Notes: generated by a model not told the origin, from the letters alone. Numbered from the stretch's first letter, positions 1-7,981 are shown. The stretch: DNA of 64,000 nucleotides from an uncultured Pelagibacteraceae bacterium (GCA_902551985.1 CACDFI010000007.1:1-64000), one strand, 5' to 3'. Numbers and translations are program-made.

Positions 1-142
1 ATAATAGAATTTTCAATTTATGGTGTCTCTCATACGTGCACAATTGGTAGTCTTCCGACATAAAAAAAAGGTGGTCTTTTTTGTAGCGGTCAAGGTTTTT
101 TAATGGAAATAATTGATTTCCAAGTATAAAAAATAATTTCAT
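1..142 (-). CDS. Cryptochrome/photolyase-related protein (N-terminal 47 aa only)
   Basis: This gene starts at an ATG on the minus strand (140-142) and runs off the left edge of the window, so only 47 residues are visible. The N-terminus contains FILGNQLFP (residues 5-13), then a Phe-Met-Ser-Glu-Asp stretch and a His-His-Lys segment near residue 40. That is the layout expected at the start of deoxyribodipyrimidine photolyase-related proteins of the FeS-BCP type, which bind FAD and a 4Fe-4S cluster and repair (6-4) photoproducts or act as cryptochromes. Its start codon lies only 10 bp from the start of the divergent SDR gene; photolyase-SDR pairing is, as I recall, common in marine bacteria. 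Assignment is from the N-terminal pattern only; the FAD and cluster-binding regions are outside the window. Confidence 0.68.
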   Translation of the reverse strand, partial: MKLFFILGNQLFPLKNLDRYKKDHLFFMSEDYQLCTYERHHKLKILL

Positions 143-152
143 TATTATTTAT

Positions 153-863
153 ATGGCAGAAAAATATCTAATTGTCGGTGCGACAGGTTCTATCGGTTCT
201 AATTTATCAGAGCAATTGTACTTTTCAGGCAATAAAGTTCATTTAGTTGGTAGAGACGAAAGTCAATTAAAAATATTATCTGAAAAATTGAATTCTCAAT
301 ATACTGTCACAGATGTGTTAGATGATGGGTTTGTAGAAAAAATAAAATCAGATATTTCAGATATTAAAGGTTTGGCTTACTGCGTTGGATCAATTGATCT
401 AAAGCCTTTAAAGAATACAACAGAGAATGATTTTAATAAATGTATGAAACTTAATTTTTATTCAGCTGTAGATTTAATAAAAGGCTTTCAGGATAATCTT
501 AAACAAAATAGTGGCTCAATAGTCTTATTCTCAACTGTTGCAGCTCAAAGGGGTTTTACAAATCATTCAATAATTGCATCAACAAAAGCTGCAATTGAGG
601 GATTAACAGTATCATTAGCAGCTGAATTTGCGCCAAACATTAGAGTAAATAGTGTTGCATTAAGCTTATCAAATTCAAAAATAGCTCATCCAATTTTAAA
701 AAATTCGGCCATAGCACAAGGAATAGCTAAAGCACATCCTCTCAAGAGATTGGGAGAGGGCAAAGATGGAGCTGCACTTGCAAAATTTTTACTTACTGAA
801 GAAAGTTCTTGGGTAACAGGACAAATAATTGCAGTTGACGGAGGAAGATCAAAACTTTCCTAA
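153..863 (+). CDS. SDR family oxidoreductase lacking the catalytic Tyr
   Basis: Short-chain dehydrogenase/reductase fold of 236 aa. The nucleotide-binding motif GATGSIG is at residues 9-15, Asn101 and Ser127 of the active-site set are present, and the C-terminal VTGQIIAVDGG segment is typical of classical SDRs. The YxxxK motif is altered: Lys145 is present but the position four residues before it is Ile141 instead of Tyr. The protein may therefore bind a dinucleotide without classical SDR catalysis, or use a different acid. I recall similar Tyr-less SDRs beside photolyase genes in other marine proteobacteria, so this may be a subfamily trait. It is divergent from the photolyase-related gene and its stop is 1 bp from the GTG of the next gene. 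Substrate unknown. Confidence 0.85.
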   Translation: MAEKYLIVGATGSIGSNLSEQLYFSGNKVHLVGRDESQLKILSEKLNSQYTVTDVLDDGFVEKIKSDISDIKGLAYCVGSIDLKPLKNTTENDFNKCMKLNFYSAVDLIKGFQDNLKQNSGSIVLFSTVAAQRGFTNHSIIASTKAAIEGLTVSLAAEFAPNIRVNSVALSLSNSKIAHPILKNSAIAQGIAKAHPLKRLGEGKDGAALAKFLLTEESSWVTGQIIAVDGGRSKLS

Positions 864-864
864 G

Positions 865-1929
865 GTGAAAATAAATTTCTTAATTATAATTTTATCTTTA
901 ATATTTATATCAAATTCTTATTCTGAAAAAATTGTTTTAGAAAAATTAGTTGAATTAGATTCTCCTTGGGGATCTTCTTTCATTAATAATAATGAAATTA
1001 TTGTAACAGAAAAAAGTGGAAAAATTAAAATAGTTGATATTTCATCGAAAGAAATTCAAGAAGTCAGTCACGAATTGAACTTTGTGGTTCATGGTCAAGG
1101 AGGATTGTTAGATATTATACATAAAGATAATATAGTTTGGATTTCATATACTGAGGATAGAGGCAATTACAAGACTAGTACATCAATAGCTAGATCGAAA
1201 TTAAATAAAAAAAAATTAAATTTTAAAAATATCTTTCAGGCCAATCCACCTATTGACTCAGGATATCATTTTGGTTCGAGACTTGCGATAAAAGATAACT
1301 ATATATATGCATCCGCTGGTGAAAGAGGACAAGGAATGATTGCACAAGACGCATCAAAGCATCCTGGAAGTATAATTAGAATACATTTAAATGGAGATAT
1401 TCCAAAAGATAATCCAAAGTTTGAGGGCAACTCTGATTGGTTACCAGAAATTTACCAAATTGGAATAAGAAATCCACAAGGGATGGCACTTTCTAAATTT
1501 GATGGAAAAATTTATATAAGTAATCATGGTGCTAAGGGAGGCGATTGGTTTGGAGAGGTTAAAAAAGGAGAAAACTATGGATGGAAAATACTTGGATGGG
1601 GTGGAAAAAATTATTCTGGAATTCCAATTGGTCCAAAATGGAAACCTGGTTTCACCAAAGCCATTCAGTATTGGGTACCATCAATTGCTACTAGTGCAAT
1701 AACAATATATGAAGGTGAGGAGTTCAAAGAATGGAATGGTCATGCTTTAATAACTTCACTTAAAGACAAGTCCTTGAGAAAATTGATATTTGATGATTTA
1801 TCAAATGTTAAGGAAGAGATTATTTTTAAAAATAAAATTGGAAGAATAAGAGATATTCAAGTTCATCCATCCACTGGTAAAATTTACTTTTTAAGTCAGG
1901 ATGCTATGTGGTTAATGCAAAAAAAATAG
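865..1929 (+). CDS. PQQ-dependent sugar dehydrogenase-like, exported
   Basis: A 354-aa protein of the glucose/sorbosone dehydrogenase (YliI/Asd) beta-propeller family, which oxidises aldose sugars using PQQ in the periplasm. I chose the GTG at 865, which directly follows the SDR stop (861-863) and gives a clean signal peptide (VKINFLIIILSLIFISNSYS, cleavage after Ser or Glu). A longer in-frame start at 829 would overlap the SDR gene. Family hallmarks are the conserved ASAGERGQGMIAQD region, QIGIRNPQGMA and the GENYGW motif near the middle, followed by a YVPSIATS-like segment. It is probably co-transcribed with the SDR. No PQQ biosynthesis genes are visible here, so cofactor supply, and hence actual dehydrogenase activity, is uncertain. 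Confidence 0.85.
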   Translation: MKINFLIIILSLIFISNSYSEKIVLEKLVELDSPWGSSFINNNEIIVTEKSGKIKIVDISSKEIQEVSHELNFVVHGQGGLLDIIHKDNIVWISYTEDRGNYKTSTSIARSKLNKKKLNFKNIFQANPPIDSGYHFGSRLAIKDNYIYASAGERGQGMIAQDASKHPGSIIRIHLNGDIPKDNPKFEGNSDWLPEIYQIGIRNPQGMALSKFDGKIYISNHGAKGGDWFGEVKKGENYGWKILGWGGKNYSGIPIGPKWKPGFTKAIQYWVPSIATSAITIYEGEEFKEWNGHALITSLKDKSLRKLIFDDLSNVKEEIIFKNKIGRIRDIQVHPSTGKIYFLSQDAMWLMQKK

Positions 1930-1944
1930 TGTATAATAGGCATT

Positions 1945-3048
1945 ATGGATGATGTGATTATAGTTGGTGGGGGCATTATTGGCACTGCAACGGCGTATTT
2001 CATGTCTTTGGATGGCAGAAAAGTCAAGGTAATTGAAAGAGATCCGACTTATAAGACTGCATCATTTCCACTATCACTAGGTGGGTTTAGGAGGCAATTT
2101 TATCAGAAAGAAAATATTCTATTAGGTAAATTTGCAAGAGAGTTTATTTTTAAAATTCCTGAACTTCTTAAAACAAAAAAAAATCCAAATCCAACAGCCA
2201 GCATGGTCCCTAATGGCTATCTATTGATGTTTGGACCAGAACACGCAGAAGAACAGTACAGAGCTTTAGAAAATCATAAAGAATGTGATGCTGGTACAAA
2301 AAATATAAAGGGTTCAGAATTAAATAAAATTTTTCCTTATATTAATAATGAAGGGATAGAAACAGCAACTTATACTGATAACAAAAGTGAGGGATGGATA
2401 GATCCTTTTATGTTTCATAGTGCTCTAAAAAGTAAGGCTATAGAGCTTGGTGCTGAATTTATAAAAGGTGAAGTTAAAGATTTATCTGAGCTTAATGCAA
2501 AGACTATTATATCAGCAGCAGGTTGCTGGACAAAAGAACTTTTATCAGATATCCCAGTCGAACCACAAAAACATACAGTCTTTAGAGTCAAATGTCCTAA
2601 ACATTTTCCCGATATGCCTTTGACAGGCGACTTAACCACAGGTGTTTATTGGAGACCAGAGGGGAAGGAATTTTTAGCTGGATCACCAATATCTGTATTT
2701 GATGCAAAGGATTTAGAGCCAGCATGGAATGATTTTGAGGAACTTGTTTGGCCTGCTCTTGCAAAAAGAATACCAGCTTTTGAGGAACTTAAATTGACAG
2801 GGGGTTGGGCAGGATTTTATGATTGTAATAAGTTAGATAACAATGCAGTTGTTGGAAAACATCCAAAATATGAAAATGTTTATTTAGCCTCTGGATTTAC
2901 TGGAAGAGGATTAATGCAAGCTCCTGGAATTGGTAGAGCACTTACTGAATTAATAAACACTGGCAGTTATCAATCAATAGATATAAGTGTTTTTGATGTT
3001 GAGAGAGTTTTAAAGAGTAACGCTAGACCTGAGCCTTACGTATTATAA
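1945..3048 (+). CDS. FAD-dependent oxidoreductase (DAO family)
   Basis: A 367-aa flavoprotein of the D-amino-acid oxidase / glycine oxidase / sarcosine dehydrogenase family. The Rossmann FAD motif VGGGIIGTATA is at residues 7-17, followed by the acidic residue of the ADP-ribose-binding strand (VIERD, about 30-34). The C-terminal half contains GGWAGFYD and a GFTGRGLMQAPGIGRALTEL-like segment that closes over the flavin, as in sarcosine and dimethylglycine oxidising enzymes. It starts 15 bp after the sugar dehydrogenase. Likely substrates are N-methylated glycines or small amino acids, since SAR11 cells metabolise such methylated compounds, but the exact substrate cannot be read from the sequence. 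Its stop overlaps the convergent small ORF by 6 bp. Confidence 0.85.
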   Translation: MDDVIIVGGGIIGTATAYFMSLDGRKVKVIERDPTYKTASFPLSLGGFRRQFYQKENILLGKFAREFIFKIPELLKTKKNPNPTASMVPNGYLLMFGPEHAEEQYRALENHKECDAGTKNIKGSELNKIFPYINNEGIETATYTDNKSEGWIDPFMFHSALKSKAIELGAEFIKGEVKDLSELNAKTIISAAGCWTKELLSDIPVEPQKHTVFRVKCPKHFPDMPLTGDLTTGVYWRPEGKEFLAGSPISVFDAKDLEPAWNDFEELVWPALAKRIPAFEELKLTGGWAGFYDCNKLDNNAVVGKHPKYENVYLASGFTGRGLMQAPGIGRALTELINTGSYQSIDISVFDVERVLKSNARPEPYVL

Positions 3049-3222
3049 TTTTTTAATATAAAAACCTAAAAAACCATTAAAGGTGGATACGGCTAAAATT
3101 AATAATTGTCCCTTAAATGAATAAAATTCAAAAGATGGGTAGAAACTTATCCCAATAGAAAAAAAAAGATAAGTTAAAATAAATGGTCGGTAAAACTTTT
3201 TTAAAAAAAAAATAATTTTCAT
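3043..3222 (-). CDS. Small hydrophobic protein, 59 aa, unknown
   Basis: An open frame directly after the stop of the DMT permease (TAA at 3223-3225, then ATG at 3220-3222 with no gap). It encodes 59 residues with two hydrophobic stretches, about residues 14-28 (FILTYLFFSIGISFY) and 40-55 (LLILAVSTFNGFLGFY), separated by a short polar segment and ended by KKL. This looks like a small two-helix membrane protein. It fills almost the whole gap between the permease and the convergent oxidoreductase gene and overlaps the latter's stop by 6 bp. In a genome this compact, such filling supports a real gene. I recognise no family. It could be an accessory to the permease or an independent small protein. 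Confidence 0.5.
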   Translation of the reverse strand: MKIIFFLKKFYRPFILTYLFFSIGISFYPSFEFYSFKGQLLILAVSTFNGFLGFYIKKL

Positions 3223-4071
3223 TTACTTTCTTGTTGCAACATAAACTCCTATAGTTGCCAATATAAAACCTACCACATCAATATTTGATAGTTTCTCTCC
3301 TAAAAATAAATATGCCATAACAGCTGTTGTAGGTGGCACAAGAAAAAATAATGTTGAGGTCTTACTTACAGAACCTGCTTTGATTAAAAACATTAAAATT
3401 GTAAAAGCTCCGAAAGATACCAGTATGATTTGATGTGTCATTCCTAGTATAAACCCTGTTGTGAAATTAATATAAGGAGTTTCTAAAATTATTATTAAAA
3501 TTAGATTAAAAAAACAGCCTCCAAACGCTTGAAAGCCATTATTTACTGACAAAGGTACATTTCCGCTTAATTTTTTTTGCCAAAGGGTTCCTGCAGTGAT
3601 TGCGGAAAGAGCAATAAAGCAAGTAATAATCCCATCTTTAGGAAATTCATTTCCAAAATCAATTCCAAGAACCATTAGAGAGCCAACAAATCCAAAAACT
3701 ATACCAACCCATTGTCTCCATCCTATAACCTCTTTATAGATTGGTCCTGATAACAAGTTAGTTAAAATTGGCTGAAGAGTAACAATTAATGCAACTACAC
3801 TTGCAGGAACTCCTACATGAAAAGCATACCAACAACCACCAAGATATAATCCATGGAATAATACACCAGTAGTTATACTTTCTAGGATAAATCTTATCTT
3901 GGTAAAAATTATTTCTTTTTTAAGTAATGCAAATAAAAAAAAACCGATAGTTACAATTCCAAATCTAAAGGCAAGTGCTGCAAAAGGTGAGGCATTTTGA
4001 ACTATAATATCACCAGATATGAAAGCCGAAGACCATAATAATATAAATAGTAATGGAAAAGTTTTTATCAT
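3223..4071 (-). CDS. DMT superfamily permease (EamA family)
   Basis: A 282-aa inner-membrane protein with about ten hydrophobic segments arranged as two EamA repeats. The N-terminus FPLLFILLWSSAFISGDI and the first-repeat end (ALIVTLQPILTNLLSG) are typical of RhaT/YdcZ-like drug/metabolite transporters; the second repeat ends near AYLFLGEKLSNIDVVG. These proteins move small metabolites, often amino acids or purines, but substrate is not predictable. It lies 33 bp downstream of the MDR reductase and is immediately followed by a 59-aa hydrophobic ORF. It is one of three EamA permeases within the first 15 kb. Confidence 0.88.
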   Translation of the reverse strand: MIKTFPLLFILLWSSAFISGDIIVQNASPFAALAFRFGIVTIGFFLFALLKKEIIFTKIRFILESITTGVLFHGLYLGGCWYAFHVGVPASVVALIVTLQPILTNLLSGPIYKEVIGWRQWVGIVFGFVGSLMVLGIDFGNEFPKDGIITCFIALSAITAGTLWQKKLSGNVPLSVNNGFQAFGGCFFNLILIIILETPYINFTTGFILGMTHQIILVSFGAFTILMFLIKAGSVSKTSTLFFLVPPTTAVMAYLFLGEKLSNIDVVGFILATIGVYVATRK

Positions 4072-4104
4072 TATGAAGGATTTATATTGCCATAAATTTT
4101 TAAA

Positions 4105-5112
4105 CTAAATTTTGACAAGCATTTTACCAATATTTTTTCCCTCTAATAAATCGATAAATGATTTCGGAGCACTTTCTAATCCCTGATAAATAGTTTCTTT
4201 AAATTTTACTTTGCCTTCAGATAACCATTTTAACATATCAGTTTCAAATGGTTCTCTTTCATTTTCATGATCAAATATTAAAAATCCTTTAATTGTAAGT
4301 CTTTTAACAAGTACGTATGCCATATTTTTGATTCCAGATCCTGGTGTAGTCACATTCATTTGAGAAATTCTCCCACAAATAACTATACGACCATAATTTT
4401 TCATTTGAAAAATTGCAGACTCTAAAAAATCACCACCAACATTATCAAAGTATATATCAAACCCATCAGGACAAATTTCTTTGAAATGCACAACAAGGTT
4501 TTCCACCTTTTTATAATTAAAAGCATAATCAACTTTTAATTCATCTTTTAACCACTCAACTTTTTCATCTGAACCAGTGCTAGCAATAACTTTACAACCA
4601 AAATTTTTTGCAATTTGACAAACTGTTGAGCCAACACTCCCTCCAGCTGAAGAAACTAAAACTGTCTGTCCAGCTTTTAATTCTCCATGTTTTAATAATC
4701 CGATATATGCAGTATGTCCTGTCATACCAAGAGGACCCAAATAAGACTGTATGGGCATGTTAATGGGCTTAAGCTTTTTAAGTTGATTAGCATTACAAAC
4801 GAAATTATCTCTCATACCATGGTTACTAAATACTAAATCTCCAACATTTAAACTGTTATCATTTGAAACCTCTACTTTTCCAATTGCATATCCTTCCATT
4901 TCCTCACCAATCTTAAAAGGTGGTTTATAATTTTTTCTTTCAGTCATTCTTGCTCGCATGTAGGGGTCAACTGATATCCATGAATTTGACACCAAGATAT
5001 TATTTTTTTCATTAATTGAGATTTCTTTTGATTTTATTTCAAAATCTGTTTCTTTTGGTAAGCCAGTTGGAATATAATTTTTTAAAGCTACAAATTTGCT
5101 GATTATAGCCAC
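4105..5112 (-). CDS. NADP-dependent oxidoreductase, zinc-free MDR (PTGR/CurA-like)
   Basis: A 335-aa medium-chain reductase of the leukotriene B4 12-hydroxydehydrogenase / CurA group, which reduces activated C=C bonds of enones and alkenals with NADPH. Visible features are the YMRARM motif near residue 52 (conserved Tyr-Met-Arg), GYAIGKVEVS, the glycine-rich nucleotide-binding VSSAGGSVGSTVCQIAK near residues 153-169, YFDNVGGDFLESA, and VICGRIS. No zinc-binding Cys cluster is seen, as expected for this group. Its start is 1 bp from the msrA stop and it shares the strand with msrA and the permease, suggesting a small operon that may deal with oxidised or reactive carbonyl products. The exact substrate is unknown. 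Confidence 0.87.
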   Translation of the reverse strand: MAIISKFVALKNYIPTGLPKETDFEIKSKEISINEKNNILVSNSWISVDPYMRARMTERKNYKPPFKIGEEMEGYAIGKVEVSNDNSLNVGDLVFSNHGMRDNFVCNANQLKKLKPINMPIQSYLGPLGMTGHTAYIGLLKHGELKAGQTVLVSSAGGSVGSTVCQIAKNFGCKVIASTGSDEKVEWLKDELKVDYAFNYKKVENLVVHFKEICPDGFDIYFDNVGGDFLESAIFQMKNYGRIVICGRISQMNVTTPGSGIKNMAYVLVKRLTIKGFLIFDHENEREPFETDMLKWLSEGKVKFKETIYQGLESAPKSFIDLLEGKNIGKMLVKI

Positions 5113-5113
5113 T

Positions 5114-5692
5114 TTAAGACCCCCAAATATTATTTAATGTTGCCTCACGCCTACATGCTTTTTTATATCTTAAATAATTAACAAAATTTATTTGGTAATA
5201 ATCTTGATGGAAAGTTTCTGCTTTGTAAAATTTTTCAAACTTTCTAACGTAAGTTACCACTTTTTTTTTAAATTTTTTTTCTATTTCTTTAATACTATTT
5301 TCTATTAAATCTTTTTGTTTTTCATTTTGATAAAATGCAACTGATCTGTAACTATATCCTTTGTCACAAAACTGTCCTGCAGCATCAAAGGGATCGATGT
5401 TTACCCAGAATTCTTCTAAAAGTTTTTCATAGCTGACAACTTCTGGAACATATATAACTTCAATAACTTCAAAATGGCCTGTATTTCCATACGTTACTTC
5501 CTTATATGTTGGGTTTTCTGTAGTGCCACCAGAGTATCCTGAAATAACTTTTGAAACTCCAAGAATGTTTTCAAAAGATTCTTCCATGCACCAAAAGCAT
5601 CCTCCTGCAAAATAAGCTTTCTCAAAACTTGGTGAGTTTGCAAAGCTTGTTGAAGACAGAAATAAGAATATTATTGATAAAAATTTTTTCAT
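5114..5692 (-). CDS. msrA: Peptide methionine sulfoxide reductase MsrA, exported form
   Basis: Reduces the S epimer of methionine sulfoxide in proteins and free Met-SO. The 192-aa protein begins with a signal peptide (about residues 1-18, ending SSTSFA), so it probably acts in the periplasm. The catalytic motif GGCFWCMEESF is at residues 30-40, with Cys32 the expected nucleophile. The YSGGTTENPTY and HFEVIEV segments and the later AGQFCDKG and FHQDYY motifs are all family signatures. One resolving Cys is probably the C-terminal one in KKACRREA. It sits downstream of formate dehydrogenase and upstream of an MDR reductase on the same strand. The start codon is caught in a near-perfect inverted repeat (5691-5732), which may modulate translation. 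Confidence 0.95.
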   Translation of the reverse strand: MKKFLSIIFLFLSSTSFANSPSFEKAYFAGGCFWCMEESFENILGVSKVISGYSGGTTENPTYKEVTYGNTGHFEVIEVIYVPEVVSYEKLLEEFWVNIDPFDAAGQFCDKGYSYRSVAFYQNEKQKDLIENSIKEIEKKFKKKVVTYVRKFEKFYKAETFHQDYYQINFVNYLRYKKACRREATLNNIWGS

Positions 5693-5732
5693 TAAAGGTA
5701 GCTATCTAACATAATTATAGCTTACCTTTAAT
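5691..5732 (-). promoter_or_regulatory. Inverted repeat covering the msrA start codon
   Basis: The arms are 5691-5705 (ATTAAAGGTAGCTAT) and 5717-5732 (ATAGCTTACCTTTAAT), complementary over 15 bp with one bulged base, with an 11-nt loop. On the minus strand the 3' arm includes the first two bases of the msrA ATG. No U-tract follows the stem, so it does not look like an intrinsic terminator for the upstream formate dehydrogenase gene. In the folded RNA the msrA initiation region would be paired. Function as a translational gate, RNA-processing site or attenuator is inference. Confidence 0.5.
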
Positions 5733-5749
5733 GATTTGTATTTAAAACT

Positions 5750-6949
5750 TTATTTTTTTTGGTATTTTGCCGCTTCTTCAGAACCGCCAGTAGCACTTCC
5801 TTTACTATAAGAATGTGCACCCATACCTGCTAATTGTCCATCTTTAACAATTAAGTATTGGTTACGTATTTCACGACCCTCAAAGAAACATTCCAAAATC
5901 TCTCTAACACCATCAGCATATCTAGCTTGTGCAGAAAGAGAAGTTCCAGACGTATGTGGCGTCATTCCATGATTTGGCATCGTTCTCCAAACGTGATCAT
6001 TTGGTGCTGGTTGTGGAAACCATACGTCTCCAGCGTATCCACTTAATTGGCCACTTTTTAATGCTTTAGCAATGGCGTCTCTGTTACAAATTTTACCACG
6101 AGCAGTATTTACGATGTATGCACCTTTTTTCATCTTACTAATCATTGCATCATCAAATAAATTCTCTGTTTCAGGGTGTAGTGGACAGTTTATAGTTACC
6201 ACATCACAAACCTTAACCATTGACTCAACTGTTTCATGAAAAGTTAAATTTAATTCTTTTTCAACTGACTCAGGTAATCTATGTCTATCAAAGTAATGAA
6301 GATGGACATCGAAAGGTTTCATTTTTCTCAAAGCATCTAGTCCAATTCTTCCAGCTGCAACTGTTCCAATATGCATTCCTTCAACGTCATATGATCTTTG
6401 AACAGCATCCGCAATGTTCCAACCACCCTCATTAACTATTCTGTGTTGATTATGGTAATCTCTTACCAAAGATACAATCATCATTACAATATGTTCGGCA
6501 ACTGATCTTGAGTTACAGAATGTGACCTCTACAACATCGATTTTATTATCCATTGCTGCTTGAAGATCTACGTGGTCAGATCCAATTCCTGCAGTGACTG
6601 CCATTTTTAAATTTTTTGCTTTTGCAATTCTTTCTTTGGTCAAATAATAAGGGAAGAAAGGTTGAGAAATCACTATATCTGCATCTACGATGTGTTTATC
6701 AGCCTCACATCCTTCACCATCTTTACTATTTGTTACAATTAGCTCATGACCATTGCTCTCTAAAAATTTTCTTAATCCCAACTCTCCAGACACACAACCT
6801 AATAATTCTCCTGGTGTAAAATCTCTACCTTTTGGACTTGGTAAAGTCATTCCGTCAGGATATTTTTCTAATTTTGGAAGATCTGATAGGGCATAAGACT
6901 TAGGCATACCACCTTTTGGATCATCATATAACACGCAAAGTACTTTCAT
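5750..6949 (-). CDS. fdh: NAD-dependent formate dehydrogenase
   Basis: Soluble, metal-free formate dehydrogenase (formate + NAD+ to CO2 + NADH) of the D-2-hydroxyacid dehydrogenase superfamily. The 399-aa length and residue numbering match the Pseudomonas sp. 101 enzyme remarkably well: Asn146 for substrate binding, the AAGRIG nucleotide loop at 198-203, Asp221 selecting NAD over NADP, Arg284, Gln313 in the PQPAP turn and the catalytic His332. In SAR11-like cells it would recover energy from C1 units such as those from methylated compounds. A clear Shine-Dalgarno AGGAG sits 5 nt before the ATG. It is upstream of msrA on the same strand. Very confident on function. Confidence 0.96.
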   Translation of the reverse strand: MKVLCVLYDDPKGGMPKSYALSDLPKLEKYPDGMTLPSPKGRDFTPGELLGCVSGELGLRKFLESNGHELIVTNSKDGEGCEADKHIVDADIVISQPFFPYYLTKERIAKAKNLKMAVTAGIGSDHVDLQAAMDNKIDVVEVTFCNSRSVAEHIVMMIVSLVRDYHNQHRIVNEGGWNIADAVQRSYDVEGMHIGTVAAGRIGLDALRKMKPFDVHLHYFDRHRLPESVEKELNLTFHETVESMVKVCDVVTINCPLHPETENLFDDAMISKMKKGAYIVNTARGKICNRDAIAKALKSGQLSGYAGDVWFPQPAPNDHVWRTMPNHGMTPHTSGTSLSAQARYADGVREILECFFEGREIRNQYLIVKDGQLAGMGAHSYSKGSATGGSEEAAKYQKK

Positions 6950-6954
6950 TTTAT

Positions 6955-6959
6955 CTCCT
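6955..6959 (-). promoter_or_regulatory. Strong Shine-Dalgarno of formate dehydrogenase
   Basis: Minus-strand AGGAG lies 5 nt upstream of the fdh ATG. Most genes in this window have no recognisable Shine-Dalgarno sequence, so this strong site suggests efficient translation of formate dehydrogenase and supports the chosen start. Confidence 0.65.
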
Positions 6960-7045
6960 AATATTTAAGTTTAAAATCTCTCTATAGATATTTTGTAAAT
7001 AAAGTTTAGCATAATTGTAACATCAATCAAATGAATAGTAAGAGG

Positions 7046-7507
7046 CTAAGGATATTTCTTTTGAGCAACAAACTTATTTAGAAGAATTCCAAAAACTATT
7101 ATAATCAAACATCCAGTTAGTATTGGAGAGAATAGATATTCAAAAGATACTGATCCTAAAATGACTATAATGGGGTTTCCTCCTGCTGGGGGATGAGTTA
7201 CATCTAACAAAATCATTAATCCAACACCTATACCTACTGCAAGAGGAATTAAAATATAAATTGGTAATGGGACGTAGTTATAAAATATAATTCCAATAGC
7301 TGATGTTACTAAGTGACCAAATAATATATTTTTAGGCTTCGCAAAAGGACTGTCAGGATAACCATAAAGCAGAACCATTGAAGATCCAAATGAGGCTACT
7401 AAAAAAAGGCCAAAGTTAGTTTTATAGGTCAACAATGTTAGAACTCCAATTGTTATTGTGGAAAAAATCAAAGCCAAAAGTGATTGATAGATTTTATCTT
7501 TTTTCAT
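7046..7507 (-). CDS. HPP family integral membrane protein
   Basis: A 153-aa protein with about four transmembrane helices and the family-defining THPPAGG motif (His105-Pro106-Pro107) at the start of the last helices. The segment GSSMVLLYGYPDSPFAKPKN (about 41-60) is also typical. HPP proteins are found in bacteria and plastids; a plastid member has been linked to nitrite transport, but bacterial substrates are generally unknown. The ATG follows the stop of the SufU-like gene with no gap, so the two are almost certainly one transcription unit. Whether the pair is functionally linked is inference. Confidence 0.88.
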   Translation of the reverse strand: MKKDKIYQSLLALIFSTITIGVLTLLTYKTNFGLFLVASFGSSMVLLYGYPDSPFAKPKNILFGHLVTSAIGIIFYNYVPLPIYILIPLAVGIGVGLMILLDVTHPPAGGNPIIVILGSVSFEYLFSPILTGCLIIIVFGILLNKFVAQKKYP

Positions 7508-7903
7508 TTACTGAATAATTTTTTTTAAAGCTTTAATTGGTAATGTTATACATTCTTTTCTTGTAAAATTTTTTGTATTAAAAATTTTTTTAAAATCTTT
7601 CCATTCATTTGGAAACGAAATATTTTGTTTATCATTATATTGTTCGAGTAACTTAAAAAAATCCTTAATTTTGTCCTTACTTTTCAACTTAAAATTTTTT
7701 GTGGCTAAATTCGCTGATGCATTGCAATATATGCAAGATTGTGATTGATATGAAAAATCTTTAATCATATTATTTTTAATAATTAAAAAAATTTCAATTT
7801 CATCTCCGCATATTGAACTTTTGAATTTAGTTGAGTGAGTACAGTTATTAATATGTTTATTATTTTTATTATCTGAAGCTATTTTTAAAATATTAATGTC
7901 CAT
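7508..7903 (-). CDS. IscU/SufU-like iron-sulfur scaffold protein
   Basis: A 131-aa protein with the NifU_N/SufU fold pattern: Cys32-Gly-Asp34 (ICGDEIEIFLIIK), a second Cys at 57 in a QSQSCIYCNASANLAT block (with an extra Cys60), and a third at 118 in RKECITLPIKALKKI. Three cysteines plus Asp34 are the usual cluster or zinc ligands. SufU proteins accept sulfur from SufS and transfer it, or scaffold a cluster. The closing motif fits SufU better than IscU. A full suf operon lies at the other end of this window and SufB is the usual scaffold there, so this gene is an additional assembly or repair factor. It is paired with the HPP gene. Exact role unknown. Confidence 0.8.
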   Translation of the reverse strand: MDINILKIASDNKNNKHINNCTHSTKFKSSICGDEIEIFLIIKNNMIKDFSYQSQSCIYCNASANLATKNFKLKSKDKIKDFFKLLEQYNDKQNISFPNEWKDFKKIFNTKNFTRKECITLPIKALKKIIQ

Positions 7904-7981
7904 TAATTCATGTATTTATTTGATTGTTATTATACAAATTTATATTTATATTTTCACACTTCTTAAATAAAAAAATTACAT

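Noticed and set aside
2415-2639. Antisense open frame inside the FAD oxidoreductase gene
   Set aside because: Lies wholly within a well-supported gene; translated product has no recognisable motifs. Similar antisense frames elsewhere (for example 6220-6435, 8185-8658, 24371-24658, 45902-46222) were discarded for the same reason.
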